Positions 1 to 7,009 of a stretch of DNA of 11,726 nt are shown here, in pieces; position 1 is the first letter of the stretch; the number at the start of each line of letters is the position of its first letter. Below the pieces are notes generated by a model that saw only the letters and a program-made list of their open reading frames with translations, had not been told where the DNA came from and made no database searches. The stretch is from Gammaproteobacteria bacterium (GTDB taxonomy: Bacteria; Pseudomonadota; Gammaproteobacteria; Pseudomonadales; Azotimanducaceae): the NCBI GenBank assembly GCA_009840715.1, contig VXNE01000228.1:1-11726 (forward strand). The letters are read 5' to 3'. Position numbers and translations under genes: made by a program.

Positions 1-721
1 GGGCGAGGCTGCGAGAGCGGGCCGTGCTCGACACGAGCACGATGAGACTGCACCAGACCAGCAGATAGGCCGCGTAGAGCCCCACGACGCCGGCGCTGGC
101 CAGCGGCGCCGCACCCCGTCCGATGGCGACGGCGCACATGACGGCAAGCGGCAGCAACAGCGCAAGGGATGCCCCCGCAAGGGCAACCCACTTGGCCGCG
201 TAGAGCTGCATTCCCGTCACGCCCTGCGCAAGCAGCGGCACCAGGGTGTTCTCCTCGCGCTCGCGAACGATCAGGCCATGACCGATGGCGATGAGCAGCA
301 AGGGCAGGAACAGTTGATAGACAAGAGCGGTCGTCAGCTCCTCGAATCCACCGAGTTCGGCGCTCGCCCTCACATCGGCGAACATGGCCGTGTTCTGCCG
401 GTGGCCCTCGAGGAACATCGACTGTCCGGTGACCGAATCCACGCCGGGGTCGATCATCGAAAGGGGCGGGGGGGCGCGGAACACATAGTGCCCGTAATGC
501 ACCATGCGATGCGGGTGACGATCGGGCTGAGACAGAAAAGTCGCTTCGGCACCGGCCTGCTGTTCCGTGCGCTCATGATGCGCCTCGCTCATCCGGAGCG
601 CGGTGACCACGCTCGTCGAGATCAGCAACAGCGCAAAGATCAGCAACGCGCCCAACGCGAGCCGTGACCTCAGCCACAGCCGCCATTCAGCCCGGGCGAT
701 GGTGGCTAACTGGCCCATCAT
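1..721 (-). CDS. ABC-2 type transporter permease, partial (DUF3526-like)
   Basis: This is the inner-membrane permease partner of the ABC ATPase encoded just upstream; 240 N-terminal codons are visible and the C-terminus lies beyond the left edge. The N-terminus MMGQLATIARAEWRLWLRSR leads into a first membrane helix (about residues 22-42). A long extracytoplasmic loop follows, with the segment HRMVHYGHYVFRAPPPLSMI and then a DPGV and an FLEGHRQN motif, which I recognise as typical of DUF3526-type ABC-2 permeases. Further hydrophobic segments lie at about residues 135-155, 180-205 and 210-230, with a cytoplasmic VREREENTLVPLL motif like those before the ABC-2 core helices. The start is one of two adjacent ATGs and overlaps the TGA of the ATPase gene (ATGA), so the two are probably translationally coupled. 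ABC-2 permeases of this kind usually export or remodel envelope components; substrate unknown. Confidence 0.85.
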   Translation of the reverse strand, partial: MMGQLATIARAEWRLWLRSRLALGALLIFALLLISTSVVTALRMSEAHHERTEQQAGAEATFLSQPDRHPHRMVHYGHYVFRAPPPLSMIDPGVDSVTGQSMFLEGHRQNTAMFADVRASAELGGFEELTTALVYQLFLPLLLIAIGHGLIVREREENTLVPLLAQGVTGMQLYAAKWVALAGASLALLLPLAVMCAVAIGRGAAPLASAGVVGLYAAYLLVWCSLIVLVSSTARSRSLA

Positions 722-1437
722 GCTGCCGCGTGGGTGGCGAAGGCGGCATGGACCGCCTCGGTGTCTATACGGTCCATGCCGGATGGCCGGTCGAAGGTGC
801 CGACGAGTGCCCCCCTGTGCAGCAGGTGGATCCGGTCGGCGACATGGCAGGCGCCGTAGACGTCGTGGGTCACCAGCAAGATGGTTCGGCCCCCTTCGGC
901 GAGGTCCCGGACCAGCCGATTGAAATCGTCGATCGCCGCGGGGTCGAGACCGGAGGTCGGCTCGTCGAGAAGCAGGATGGGCGCCTCTCTCAGGATTGCC
1001 ATGGCGATCGCCACCTTTTGCCGCATGCCCTTCGAGTAGGTCTGCATACGCATTTCGCGAGCCTCCGCCTGCAGGGCGACGCGGTCGAGGGCTACATCGA
1101 GCGCCTGCCGGTCCGTGTCCGTCCCAGCTAGCGACAGGAAGTAGCGGAGATTCTCATAGGCATTCAGGTGGCCGTACAACGTAGCCCCCTCCGGCAGGTA
1201 GGCAATTGCCCGGCGGGCGGCGCCTACATCCTCGCTTACATCACGGTCCTGAACATGCACACTGCCGGATACCGGCGTGAGAAAGCCGAGAAACGTGAGC
1301 AGCGTCGTTGATTTGCCGGCCCCGTTACCGCCCAGCAAGGCATGGATCTCGCCTTGCTCCAGCTGCAGGGAGACGTCCTTCAACACTTGCTGGCTGGAGC
1401 GTTCCACGCTGAGCTCCTTCGCGATGAGCATGGGCAT
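718..1437 (-). CDS. ABC transporter ATP-binding protein
   Basis: Cytoplasmic ATPase of an ABC-2 type transporter, about 239 residues, energising the permease that overlaps its 3' end. All hallmark motifs are visible: Walker A GGNGAGKSTT near residue 35, a Q-loop region around LPEGATLYG, the signature YSKGMRQK near residue 135, Walker B ILLLDEPTSGLDP, and the switch histidine in LLVTHD. The open frame extends upstream to 1509, but the start at 1437 (MPMLIAKELSV) is chosen because GGAGGT lies 8 bases before it and because the longer form would overlap the upstream gene. It resembles the CcmA/NosF type of single-domain ATPases. The gap to the acyltransferase gene is 34 bases and the permease start overlaps the stop, so this is an operon. 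The family is certain; the cargo is unknown. Confidence 0.93.
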   Translation of the reverse strand: MPMLIAKELSVERSSQQVLKDVSLQLEQGEIHALLGGNGAGKSTTLLTFLGFLTPVSGSVHVQDRDVSEDVGAARRAIAYLPEGATLYGHLNAYENLRYFLSLAGTDTDRQALDVALDRVALQAEAREMRMQTYSKGMRQKVAIAMAILREAPILLLDEPTSGLDPAAIDDFNRLVRDLAEGGRTILLVTHDVYGACHVADRIHLLHRGALVGTFDRPSGMDRIDTEAVHAAFATHAAA

Positions 1438-1444
1438 TACTGGA

Positions 1445-1450
1445 ACCTCC
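1445..1450 (-). promoter_or_regulatory. Shine-Dalgarno GGAGGT of the ABC ATPase gene
   Basis: GGAGGT on the minus strand sits 8 bases before the ATG at 1437. It decides the start against the in-frame upstream codon at 1509 and the ATG two codons further in (1431). Confidence 0.8.
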
Positions 1451-1471
1451 GAGTCCCGTCGACTGCACGAT

Positions 1472-2632
1472 TTAGAAGTAGCTGAGCCAAGGCTTGTCGC
1501 GCTTCTCACGATGCTTGTAGGCTGCGAAAGCGTTGGCTACAGGGTAGTGCGCCAGCGCCAACGCGATGGTCCCGCCCCAAATCCACGCGACGCTGCTCAA
1601 GCCGAAACGTTCTCCATGTGTTGGGCCAAATAGAAGGAATAGAATCCAGTAGGCGGCCAACAGTACGTACAAGTGCACGACATAGACGAACAGGGGCACC
1701 GCGCCGAAGTCCCTTATGGCGCCCAACAGCTTGTTTTGCCCGCGTATTGACTCGAGCCATGCCAGGAACAAGAAACCGGTGCCCAGCGTGATCAACAGAA
1801 AGTCGAGCGAAGGTGGGTACTTCGTGAAGTTGAGGAACGACATGACCGTCTCCACGGCCGTCCCCCGTACCGACCACGGCAGCGCCTCCCCGTAGAGGTT
1901 CGGCCCTCGCAGCAAGAGCAGTAGCGCGAGGCACGATACTCCCAAGCCCAGCAACACTTTCCGCCTTGTCAGCGTCGCAACGGATTGGGCATACAGGGGC
2001 CCAGCGAAATAGCCGAGAAGAATGACCCCAAACCAGGGCAGCGCCGGATACGACACATTGATCGTCAAACCTCCGACCTGTCCGAGGTCGTTGGGGTCGA
2101 GGAGTATTGTCCAAAGGACATGCCCGAGCCCGCCTGGTTCGAAGTCGAAAGGCCCGAGGAGGTTGTACGTAAACACGATCAGAAAGCCCAGGGCGCCGAG
2201 CGACCAGTAGTTGAGTCGGCAGGCCAGCGAGAGTCCAATCATGCACAGGCCGATAGCCCAGAGTACCTGCAGAAACAGGAAAGACGGAAAGCTGTCGGCC
2301 CAGACGAGATAATAGAGAGAGAGCTCGATCAATATGATGACCAGGCCGCGCTTGAACAGGAAGGCAGTTGGTGATCGATATTGACCGTCGGCCGGGTGGG
2401 CGTACAGCCATGCCGAGAGCCCGGCCAGGAATATGAACACCGGTGCACACAAGTGGGTCACGTAGCGTGTGAAGAAAAGGTCGGGATCGATGGACTCGAA
2501 TATCGGGTCGCCCGTTCGTGTGTGCATGTAGAAGCGTTCACGAACGTGGTCCAACATCATCAGGAGGATGACCACGCCCCGCAAGATGTCGAGCGACGCG
2601 ATCCGGGCTGCGCCGGCGCTTGCGTTGGTCAT
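1472..2632 (-). CDS. Integral-membrane acyltransferase-like protein (DUF1624 / HGSNAT catalytic domain type)
   Basis: A 386-residue polytopic inner-membrane protein. Its N-terminus RIASLDILRGVVILLMMLDH followed by DPDLFFTRYVTHLCAP and FIFLAGLSAWLY is the pattern of the DUF1624 family, related to heparan-alpha-glucosaminide N-acetyltransferase. The His in MLDH (residue 29) matches the conserved position in the first helix. About ten hydrophobic segments run through the protein to a basic C-terminal tail (YKHREKRDKP). Family members are thought to move acyl groups across the membrane onto extracytoplasmic acceptors; the acceptor here is unknown. It lies between a TonB-dependent receptor (79 bases upstream) and an ABC ATPase (34 bases downstream), so its target may be the transported ligand or an envelope glycan. 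Spot GC counts are lower here (33/60 at 1741-1800) than in ilvD or argA. Family likely; enzymatic activity inferred. Confidence 0.8.
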   Translation of the reverse strand: MTNASAGAARIASLDILRGVVILLMMLDHVRERFYMHTRTGDPIFESIDPDLFFTRYVTHLCAPVFIFLAGLSAWLYAHPADGQYRSPTAFLFKRGLVIILIELSLYYLVWADSFPSFLFLQVLWAIGLCMIGLSLACRLNYWSLGALGFLIVFTYNLLGPFDFEPGGLGHVLWTILLDPNDLGQVGGLTINVSYPALPWFGVILLGYFAGPLYAQSVATLTRRKVLLGLGVSCLALLLLLRGPNLYGEALPWSVRGTAVETVMSFLNFTKYPPSLDFLLITLGTGFLFLAWLESIRGQNKLLGAIRDFGAVPLFVYVVHLYVLLAAYWILFLLFGPTHGERFGLSSVAWIWGGTIALALAHYPVANAFAAYKHREKRDKPWLSYF

Positions 2633-2642
2633 GGTCTGAGGC
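2633..2642 (-). repeat. Third copy of hairpin arm, abutting acyltransferase start codon
   Basis: On the minus strand GCCTCAGACC immediately precedes the ATG of the acyltransferase gene. It is the exact reverse complement of the 5' arm (2694-2703) of the hairpin after the receptor gene, and differs by one base from the hairpin's own 3' arm (GCCTCGGACC, 2666-2675). It could therefore compete for that arm. No clear Shine-Dalgarno is visible between the hairpin and the ATG. Confidence 0.6.
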
Positions 2643-2665
2643 TCAAGGGATACCTGGTGGGGACG

Positions 2666-2703
2666 GGTCCGAGGCGCGACTGGCCGGTGTCACGCCTCAG
2701 ACC
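2666..2703 (-). promoter_or_regulatory. 15-bp RNA hairpin between receptor and acyltransferase genes
   Basis: On the minus strand GGTCTGAGGCGTGAC pairs with GTCGCGCCTCGGACC over 15 positions (13 Watson-Crick, two G-U), closing an 8-base loop ACCGGCCA. It begins 8 bases after the receptor stop codon. There is no run of T after it, so it does not look like a classical intrinsic terminator. It may instead protect the 3' end of the receptor message, lower read-through, or control translation of the next gene. Function is inferred; the pairing is visible. Confidence 0.6.
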
Positions 2704-2711
2704 GAGGGCAG

Positions 2712-4919
2712 CTAGAACGAATAGGACGCCGTGAGGCGGTAGCGACGCGGTGCGCCCGGCTCGACCCAAACGTCCGCGTACGAATTGGTGTAGTACTCCT
2801 CGTCGAACGCGTTGTCGAGGTCAAAGCGAACGGCGACACGCTCGGTGGGTTGGATCAGCCCAAAGAGCCGCGCCGTGTTGTAGCTGGGCAAGTAGAAGTC
2901 AAACGCGGTAAACCCCAGCCGCTCGTCCGTGTATTGGAGACCGGCGCCCACCTGCGCGGGCATGCCCCCCACCTCGAAGCTCTGGCTGACTTGCAGGCTC
3001 ACCTGATGCTCTGGCGAGTTGATGAGCGGGTCACCGTCCTCGATCAGCACGCCCCAGTCAGCTTCGAGATTGCTCGTCGTGAATACGGCGTCGATGTACG
3101 CGTACGAAAGCCAGAGATTGAAGCCGGTCTCGAAGGCAAGGTCCGCGTCCACTTCGAATCCGCGACTCCGTGCTTTGCCTGCATCGCGGGAGAACCACCC
3201 GACCGCCACGGCCTCTGGCCGGTCGTCGTTCACCAGGATGTTGCTTTGGTCGACCTGGAACAGCGAAAACGTGAGGGCGCCTGAGACCGTTTCAGAAAAT
3301 CGCGCCGCATCGAACTTCAGCCCGATCTCCGCGGACTCGGTGATGTTGGGAGCGAATTGTCTGCCTTGATAGTCAGAACCCGCTTGCTGGCGAAAGCCCT
3401 CGCCGTAGGAGGCGTAGAGGCTGACGCCCTCGTTGACCGAGTACACCACGCCGAATTGCGGTGAGACGCGGGTATCCGATGACGAAGTCGTCCTTGCCGG
3501 AACCGCGCGAAGGTTGGTCAGGTCCTGCTCGAAATCATCCCAGCGCAAGCCGAGGCGAACTTGCACCCGATCCGTGATGTCGATCTGGTCCTGGATGTAA
3601 ACGCCGCGTCCTTCCAGGTCTTCCTTCCGGTGGGTGTTTGGTCCGGGCACCGGTTGCGGAGACTGGCCATAGCGTGGATTGAACACGTCGAGGAAGAGAT
3701 ACTCCGCCGGATCGAGCGTGTTGATATCGGTCGTCCCCGGAAACCAACCCGGCCGGTAACGCAAGATGAACCAGTCAAGTTCGAAACGGTCATAGTCGCC
3801 GCCCACAAGCAGTCGGTGGCGCAGCGAACCTGTATTGAACTCGCCCGCAACTTCCATTCGGGCCACGAGATAGTCGGACTCGAAGTTCCGGTAGCGGAAG
3901 AATCGTGACAACGTTCGACCATCCAGGAAATACGTCTGACGCCCGCCGAAGTTCGTCTCGGATGCGTTGCCTTCGAAGGACGTGTCTCGATACCCAAGAC
4001 CGGCAAGCAGGCTCCAGTTGTCCGAGAAGTTGTGCTGCGCTTCGAGCTGATGACCAAGCACTTCCGTCTCGATGGGGCCGTCACCGGGCTCGCCGACGAA
4101 GGTCTCACGCGGCGTGAAACCAAAGTCCTCCGAATAGGCAACACCCCGATCGAAGGGGATCTCCTGCTCGGTGAACTCCAATTCGTAGGTCACGCTGGTG
4201 GCATCCGAGACATCCCAGGTGATCGACGGATAGAGGCCCAGACGCTCCGTCTCGACCGTGTCCCTGAAGCTCTCCGCATCCTCGTAGAAGCCGACCATGC
4301 GCAGTCCCAGCTCGTCGTTGGTTCCTGCGGTCGTTTGGACATCGCCTTCGAAACGCATCTGATCCCAGCGCCCGTAGGTGGCGCGGAGGTTCCCCGTGCG
4401 CTCGAACTGCGGTCGTTTGGTCACGAGATTGACCGTTCCTCCAGGCTCGCCACGCCCAAACAGCGCCGAGCGCGGCCCCTTGAGCACTTCCACGGACTCG
4501 ATGCCTGCGAGGTCCCGTGGACCGGCGAAGCCGCGGCCTGCGTTGAATCCGTTGACCAGGAAGCCGCTTGGCAGATTGATGTCGCCTGCGAAGCCGCGTA
4601 CCGAAAAGGCGTTCCACAAGCCGCCGAAGTTGTTTTGGCGTGCGACGGACGCGGACAGATCGAGCGCGTCGTTGAGGTTTATCGCACCGGCTTCGCGAAG
4701 CAGGTCTTCGGCGATCGTCTGATCCGCGGATGGCTTCTCGAGACTGTCGAAGTTGCCTTGATACGCGCGGCGCTTGCCGATGACGAACACCTCTTCCACG
4801 ACGCGCTCGTCGCTTGTCGGTGCTGTTTCTGCGGCAACAGGGGCCGCGTAGGGAATCGTGAGTGCGGCGGCGAACGCGAGCGCCACCGGCTTGGATATGT
4901 GTTTAGTCACTTTCCTCAA
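2712..4919 (-). CDS. TonB-dependent outer-membrane receptor, siderophore type
   Basis: A 735-residue outer-membrane receptor for energy-dependent uptake of a ligand such as a ferric siderophore. Seen in order: a signal peptide (KHISKPVALAFAAALTIPYA, cleavage near residue 30), a TonB-box-like EEVFVIG (43-48), a plug domain with VRGF, ESVEVLKGPRSALFGRGEPG and TVNLVTKRP (about 105-170), then a long beta-barrel with alternating aromatic strands, ending in a terminal Phe (ASYSF). The FGRGEPGG-VN-VTKRP signature is that of the siderophore-receptor subfamily. The length is normal. Start is uncertain: the longest frame uses TTG at 4919 with no Shine-Dalgarno; GTG at 4910 is preceded by GAGGAAA but only 3 bases away; there is no in-frame ATG near the signal peptide. 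A small secreted protein lies upstream, an acyltransferase and ABC transporter downstream. No Fur-box-like sequence was seen close to the start. The ligand is not known. Confidence 0.93.
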   Translation of the reverse strand: MRKVTKHISKPVALAFAAALTIPYAAPVAAETAPTSDERVVEEVFVIGKRRAYQGNFDSLEKPSADQTIAEDLLREAGAINLNDALDLSASVARQNNFGGLWNAFSVRGFAGDINLPSGFLVNGFNAGRGFAGPRDLAGIESVEVLKGPRSALFGRGEPGGTVNLVTKRPQFERTGNLRATYGRWDQMRFEGDVQTTAGTNDELGLRMVGFYEDAESFRDTVETERLGLYPSITWDVSDATSVTYELEFTEQEIPFDRGVAYSEDFGFTPRETFVGEPGDGPIETEVLGHQLEAQHNFSDNWSLLAGLGYRDTSFEGNASETNFGGRQTYFLDGRTLSRFFRYRNFESDYLVARMEVAGEFNTGSLRHRLLVGGDYDRFELDWFILRYRPGWFPGTTDINTLDPAEYLFLDVFNPRYGQSPQPVPGPNTHRKEDLEGRGVYIQDQIDITDRVQVRLGLRWDDFEQDLTNLRAVPARTTSSSDTRVSPQFGVVYSVNEGVSLYASYGEGFRQQAGSDYQGRQFAPNITESAEIGLKFDAARFSETVSGALTFSLFQVDQSNILVNDDRPEAVAVGWFSRDAGKARSRGFEVDADLAFETGFNLWLSYAYIDAVFTTSNLEADWGVLIEDGDPLINSPEHQVSLQVSQSFEVGGMPAQVGAGLQYTDERLGFTAFDFYLPSYNTARLFGLIQPTERVAVRFDLDNAFDEEYYTNSYADVWVEPGAPRRYRLTASYSF

Positions 4920-4947
4920 TCCAAAGACGTTTGAAATACAACAGCGC

Positions 4948-4981
4948 CAAGAGCGCAGCGCACAAACCGCAGGCGCTCTTG
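4948..4981 (-). promoter_or_regulatory. Hairpin in the leader of the TonB receptor gene
   Basis: A perfect 9-bp inverted repeat (CAAGAGCGC at 4948-4956 and GCGCTCTTG at 4973-4981) encloses a further 3-bp stem (GCG at 4958-4960 with CGC at 4968-4970), separated by a small internal loop. On the minus strand it lies between the stop of the small secreted gene (24 bases) and the receptor start (28 bases). No T-run follows, so it is weak as a terminator; it could attenuate or stabilise the message. Confidence 0.45.
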
Positions 4982-5005
4982 ACGGTGCAGGGAAACCGAG
5001 GGGCT

Positions 5006-5302
5006 TTAGATTGAGGGAGGACCTGTAGGCGGAGGTCGAGTCGCGAGCAGGCGCTTGAGTGCCGCTTGTCTCGCGGATCGGGGCGCCGCGGAGACCGGGA
5101 CGATGACGGGTGACCCGGTGAGAGCGGCGGTCGGAACGAGTCCGTCCTGCTCATCGGTCGAGATTGCCAGACAGGCAACACCGTCGTGGACATGGGGACC
5201 TGGGCCGAACTCACTCGCGTGTGCAACGGAGAGTAGCTGCCCCGCCAGGAACAGCGCTATGGGGAGCTTCGAGACCCAGTTGTGCCGAATGATCAACGAC
5301 AT
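5006..5302 (-). CDS. Small secreted His/Cys-containing protein (DUF2946-like)
   Basis: A 98-residue protein with an N-terminal signal peptide: a basic n-region (IIRHNWVSK), a hydrophobic core PIALFLAGQLLSVAHA, and a probable cleavage after residue 29. The mature part begins with a GPHVHDGVAC segment (His37, His39, Asp40, Cys44), which could bind a metal, and ends in a basic, Pro-rich tail (RPPPTGPPSI). The layout resembles the poorly characterised DUF2946-like small periplasmic proteins often met next to TonB-dependent receptors. Start: ATG at 5302 chosen; an in-frame GTG at 5317 would add five residues; neither has a clear Shine-Dalgarno. It follows ilvD by 36 bases and precedes the receptor by 86. 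A role as a periplasmic metal or ligand-binding accessory of the receptor is inference from context. Confidence 0.65.
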   Translation of the reverse strand: MSLIIRHNWVSKLPIALFLAGQLLSVAHASEFGPGPHVHDGVACLAISTDEQDGLVPTAALTGSPVIVPVSAAPRSARQAALKRLLATRPPPTGPPSI

Positions 5303-5338
5303 AGGGCAATTCTGCACGAATCAGCGCACCGCGAAAAG

Positions 5339-7009
5339 CTACAGCGCGTCCGTCACCGCTCCTTCGCTCGCGGAACTCACCAGGCGGGCGTACTTCGCGA
5401 GCACGCCCTTGCGCGCATAGGGCTCCGGTGCGGTCCAGCCGGCGCGCCGATTGGCGAGTTCCCCCTCGGAAACCGCGACGTCAATGCGGCGCCGCTCCGC
5501 ATCGATCGTGATCTCGTCGCCGTCCTCGAGCAGCGCGACGGGCCCGCCCTCGAAGGCCTCCGGGGTGATATGCCCGATGACGAAACCGTGGGAACCGCCG
5601 GAGAAACGCCCGTCGGTGATGAGGGCGACCTCCCCGGAAAGCCCGCGGCCGTTGATGGCGCTGGTCGGGCTCAGCATCTCGCGCATTCCGGGGCCGCCCC
5701 GCGGACCTTCGTAGCGCACCACGACCACATCGCCACCCTCGACGCTCCCGTCCATGATGGCGGCCATCGCCGCTTCCTCGCCGTGGTAGACCTTCGCCCG
5801 TCCCGTGAAGGTGAGGCCTTCATGACCGGTGATCTTCGCCACCGCTCCCGTCGGCGCCAGGTTGCCGTAGAGCACGACGAGGTGACTGTCCGGCTTGATG
5901 GGATCCGACAGCGGTCGGATGATCCGCTGCCCGTCGGGGTACGACGCGACGTCTGCCAGGTCCTCGGCCAGGGTCTGTCCGGTCACGGTCAGGCAGTCGC
6001 CATGCAGCATGCCGGCGTCGAGCAGGGTCTTCATCAGCGGCCGGATGCCGCCGATCTCGATCAGCTCCGACATCGCGTACTGGCCGGCCGGACGCATGTC
6101 CGCGAGTACCGGGACCCGGTCCCCGATGCGCGTGAAGTCGTCGAGTTCAAGCGGAATGCCGGCGGCGCTCGCGATCGCGAGCAGGTGGAGTACCGCGTTG
6201 GTCGACCCCTCGAGCGCGATGCAGACGGTGATGGCGTTCTCGAACGACTCCCGCGAGAGGATGTCGGAAGGCTTGATGCCGCGTTCGATCAACCGGGCCA
6301 CGGCGGCGCCGGCGCGGTAGCTGTCCTGGCGCTTGTTGTCGCTGACGGCGTTTTGCGCCGACGAGTTGGGCAGCGACAGCCCCAGGGCCTCGATGGCGGA
6401 GGCCATGGTGTTCGCGGTGTACATCCCGCCACAGGAACCGGGTCCGGGAATCGCGGTCTTCTCGACCGCCAGCAGTTCGCCATCGTCGATCTTCCCGGCG
6501 GCGTGCGCGCCGACGGCCTCGAACACGGAGATGATGTCGCGGCGTTCGGCGCCGGGCAGGATAGTGCCGCCGTAGACGAAGACGCTCGGCCGGTCCATTC
6601 GGGCCATCGCCATGGCGCACGCCGGCATGTTCTTGTCGCAGCCGCCGATCGTCACGAAGCCGTCGAAGCCCTGCGCGCCGACCACCGTCTCGATGGAGTC
6701 CGCGATCACTTCGCGCGACACCAGCGAGTACCGCATGCCGGGCGTGCCCATGGAAATGCCGTCCGACACCGTGATGGTGTTGAAGACGACGCTCTTGGCG
6801 CCGGCCTCGTCCGCGCCCATGGCGGCGGCCTCGGCCAGCGCGTCGATGTGCATGTTGCACGGCGTCACCATGCTCCACGTCGAGGCGATGCCGACCTGCG
6901 GCTTGCCGAAGTCTTCGGATTCGAAACCGACGGGGCGCAGCATGGCGCGGCTCGGCGCCTGTTCCACGCCGTCCACCACGATGGAGGAGTAGGGACGTCT
7001 GTCAGCCAT
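5339..7009 (-). CDS. ilvD: Dihydroxy-acid dehydratase
   Basis: Cytoplasmic iron-sulfur enzyme converting 2,3-dihydroxy-isovalerate and 2,3-dihydroxy-3-methylvalerate to the 2-keto acids of valine and isoleucine synthesis. At 556 residues it is of the shorter IlvD type, which in characterised members carries a [2Fe-2S] cluster. Three cluster-ligand cysteines are visible: TPCN (Cys51), GGCDKNMP (Cys124, followed by the conserved Lys125) and GSCGGMYTANTM (Cys193). Also present are TVSDGISMGTPGMRYSL (metal-binding Asp83) and GRFSGGSHGFVIGHITPEA with the active-site Ser near 470. The ATG overlaps the end of argA by 8 bases, so the two are cotranscribed and probably coupled. The next gene starts only 36 bases later with no visible terminator, so read-through into the receptor module is likely. 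Confidence 0.98.
   Translation of the reverse strand: MADRRPYSSIVVDGVEQAPSRAMLRPVGFESEDFGKPQVGIASTWSMVTPCNMHIDALAEAAAMGADEAGAKSVVFNTITVSDGISMGTPGMRYSLVSREVIADSIETVVGAQGFDGFVTIGGCDKNMPACAMAMARMDRPSVFVYGGTILPGAERRDIISVFEAVGAHAAGKIDDGELLAVEKTAIPGPGSCGGMYTANTMASAIEALGLSLPNSSAQNAVSDNKRQDSYRAGAAVARLIERGIKPSDILSRESFENAITVCIALEGSTNAVLHLLAIASAAGIPLELDDFTRIGDRVPVLADMRPAGQYAMSELIEIGGIRPLMKTLLDAGMLHGDCLTVTGQTLAEDLADVASYPDGQRIIRPLSDPIKPDSHLVVLYGNLAPTGAVAKITGHEGLTFTGRAKVYHGEEAAMAAIMDGSVEGGDVVVVRYEGPRGGPGMREMLSPTSAINGRGLSGEVALITDGRFSGGSHGFVIGHITPEAFEGGPVALLEDGDEITIDAERRRIDVAVSEGELANRRAGWTAPEPYARKGVLAKYARLVSSASEGAVTDAL

Noticed and set aside
1506..2450. 314-codon frame on the minus strand inside the acyltransferase gene
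   Set aside because: Shifted frame of the same strand with Arg-rich, non-membrane product; the other frame shows the DUF1624 motifs and helices.
2666..2703. Hairpin as intrinsic terminator of the receptor gene
   Set aside because: The stem is strong but is followed by CGTCCCCACC on the minus strand rather than a T-run, and the next gene lies close behind in the same direction.
4032..4934. 300-codon open frame on the plus strand
   Set aside because: Antisense to the plug and first barrel strands of the TonB receptor; no domain or ribosome-binding signal.
4920..5338. Fur box or other iron operator before the receptor genes
   Set aside because: No sequence resembling the AT-rich Fur consensus was found in the gaps on either side of the small secreted gene.
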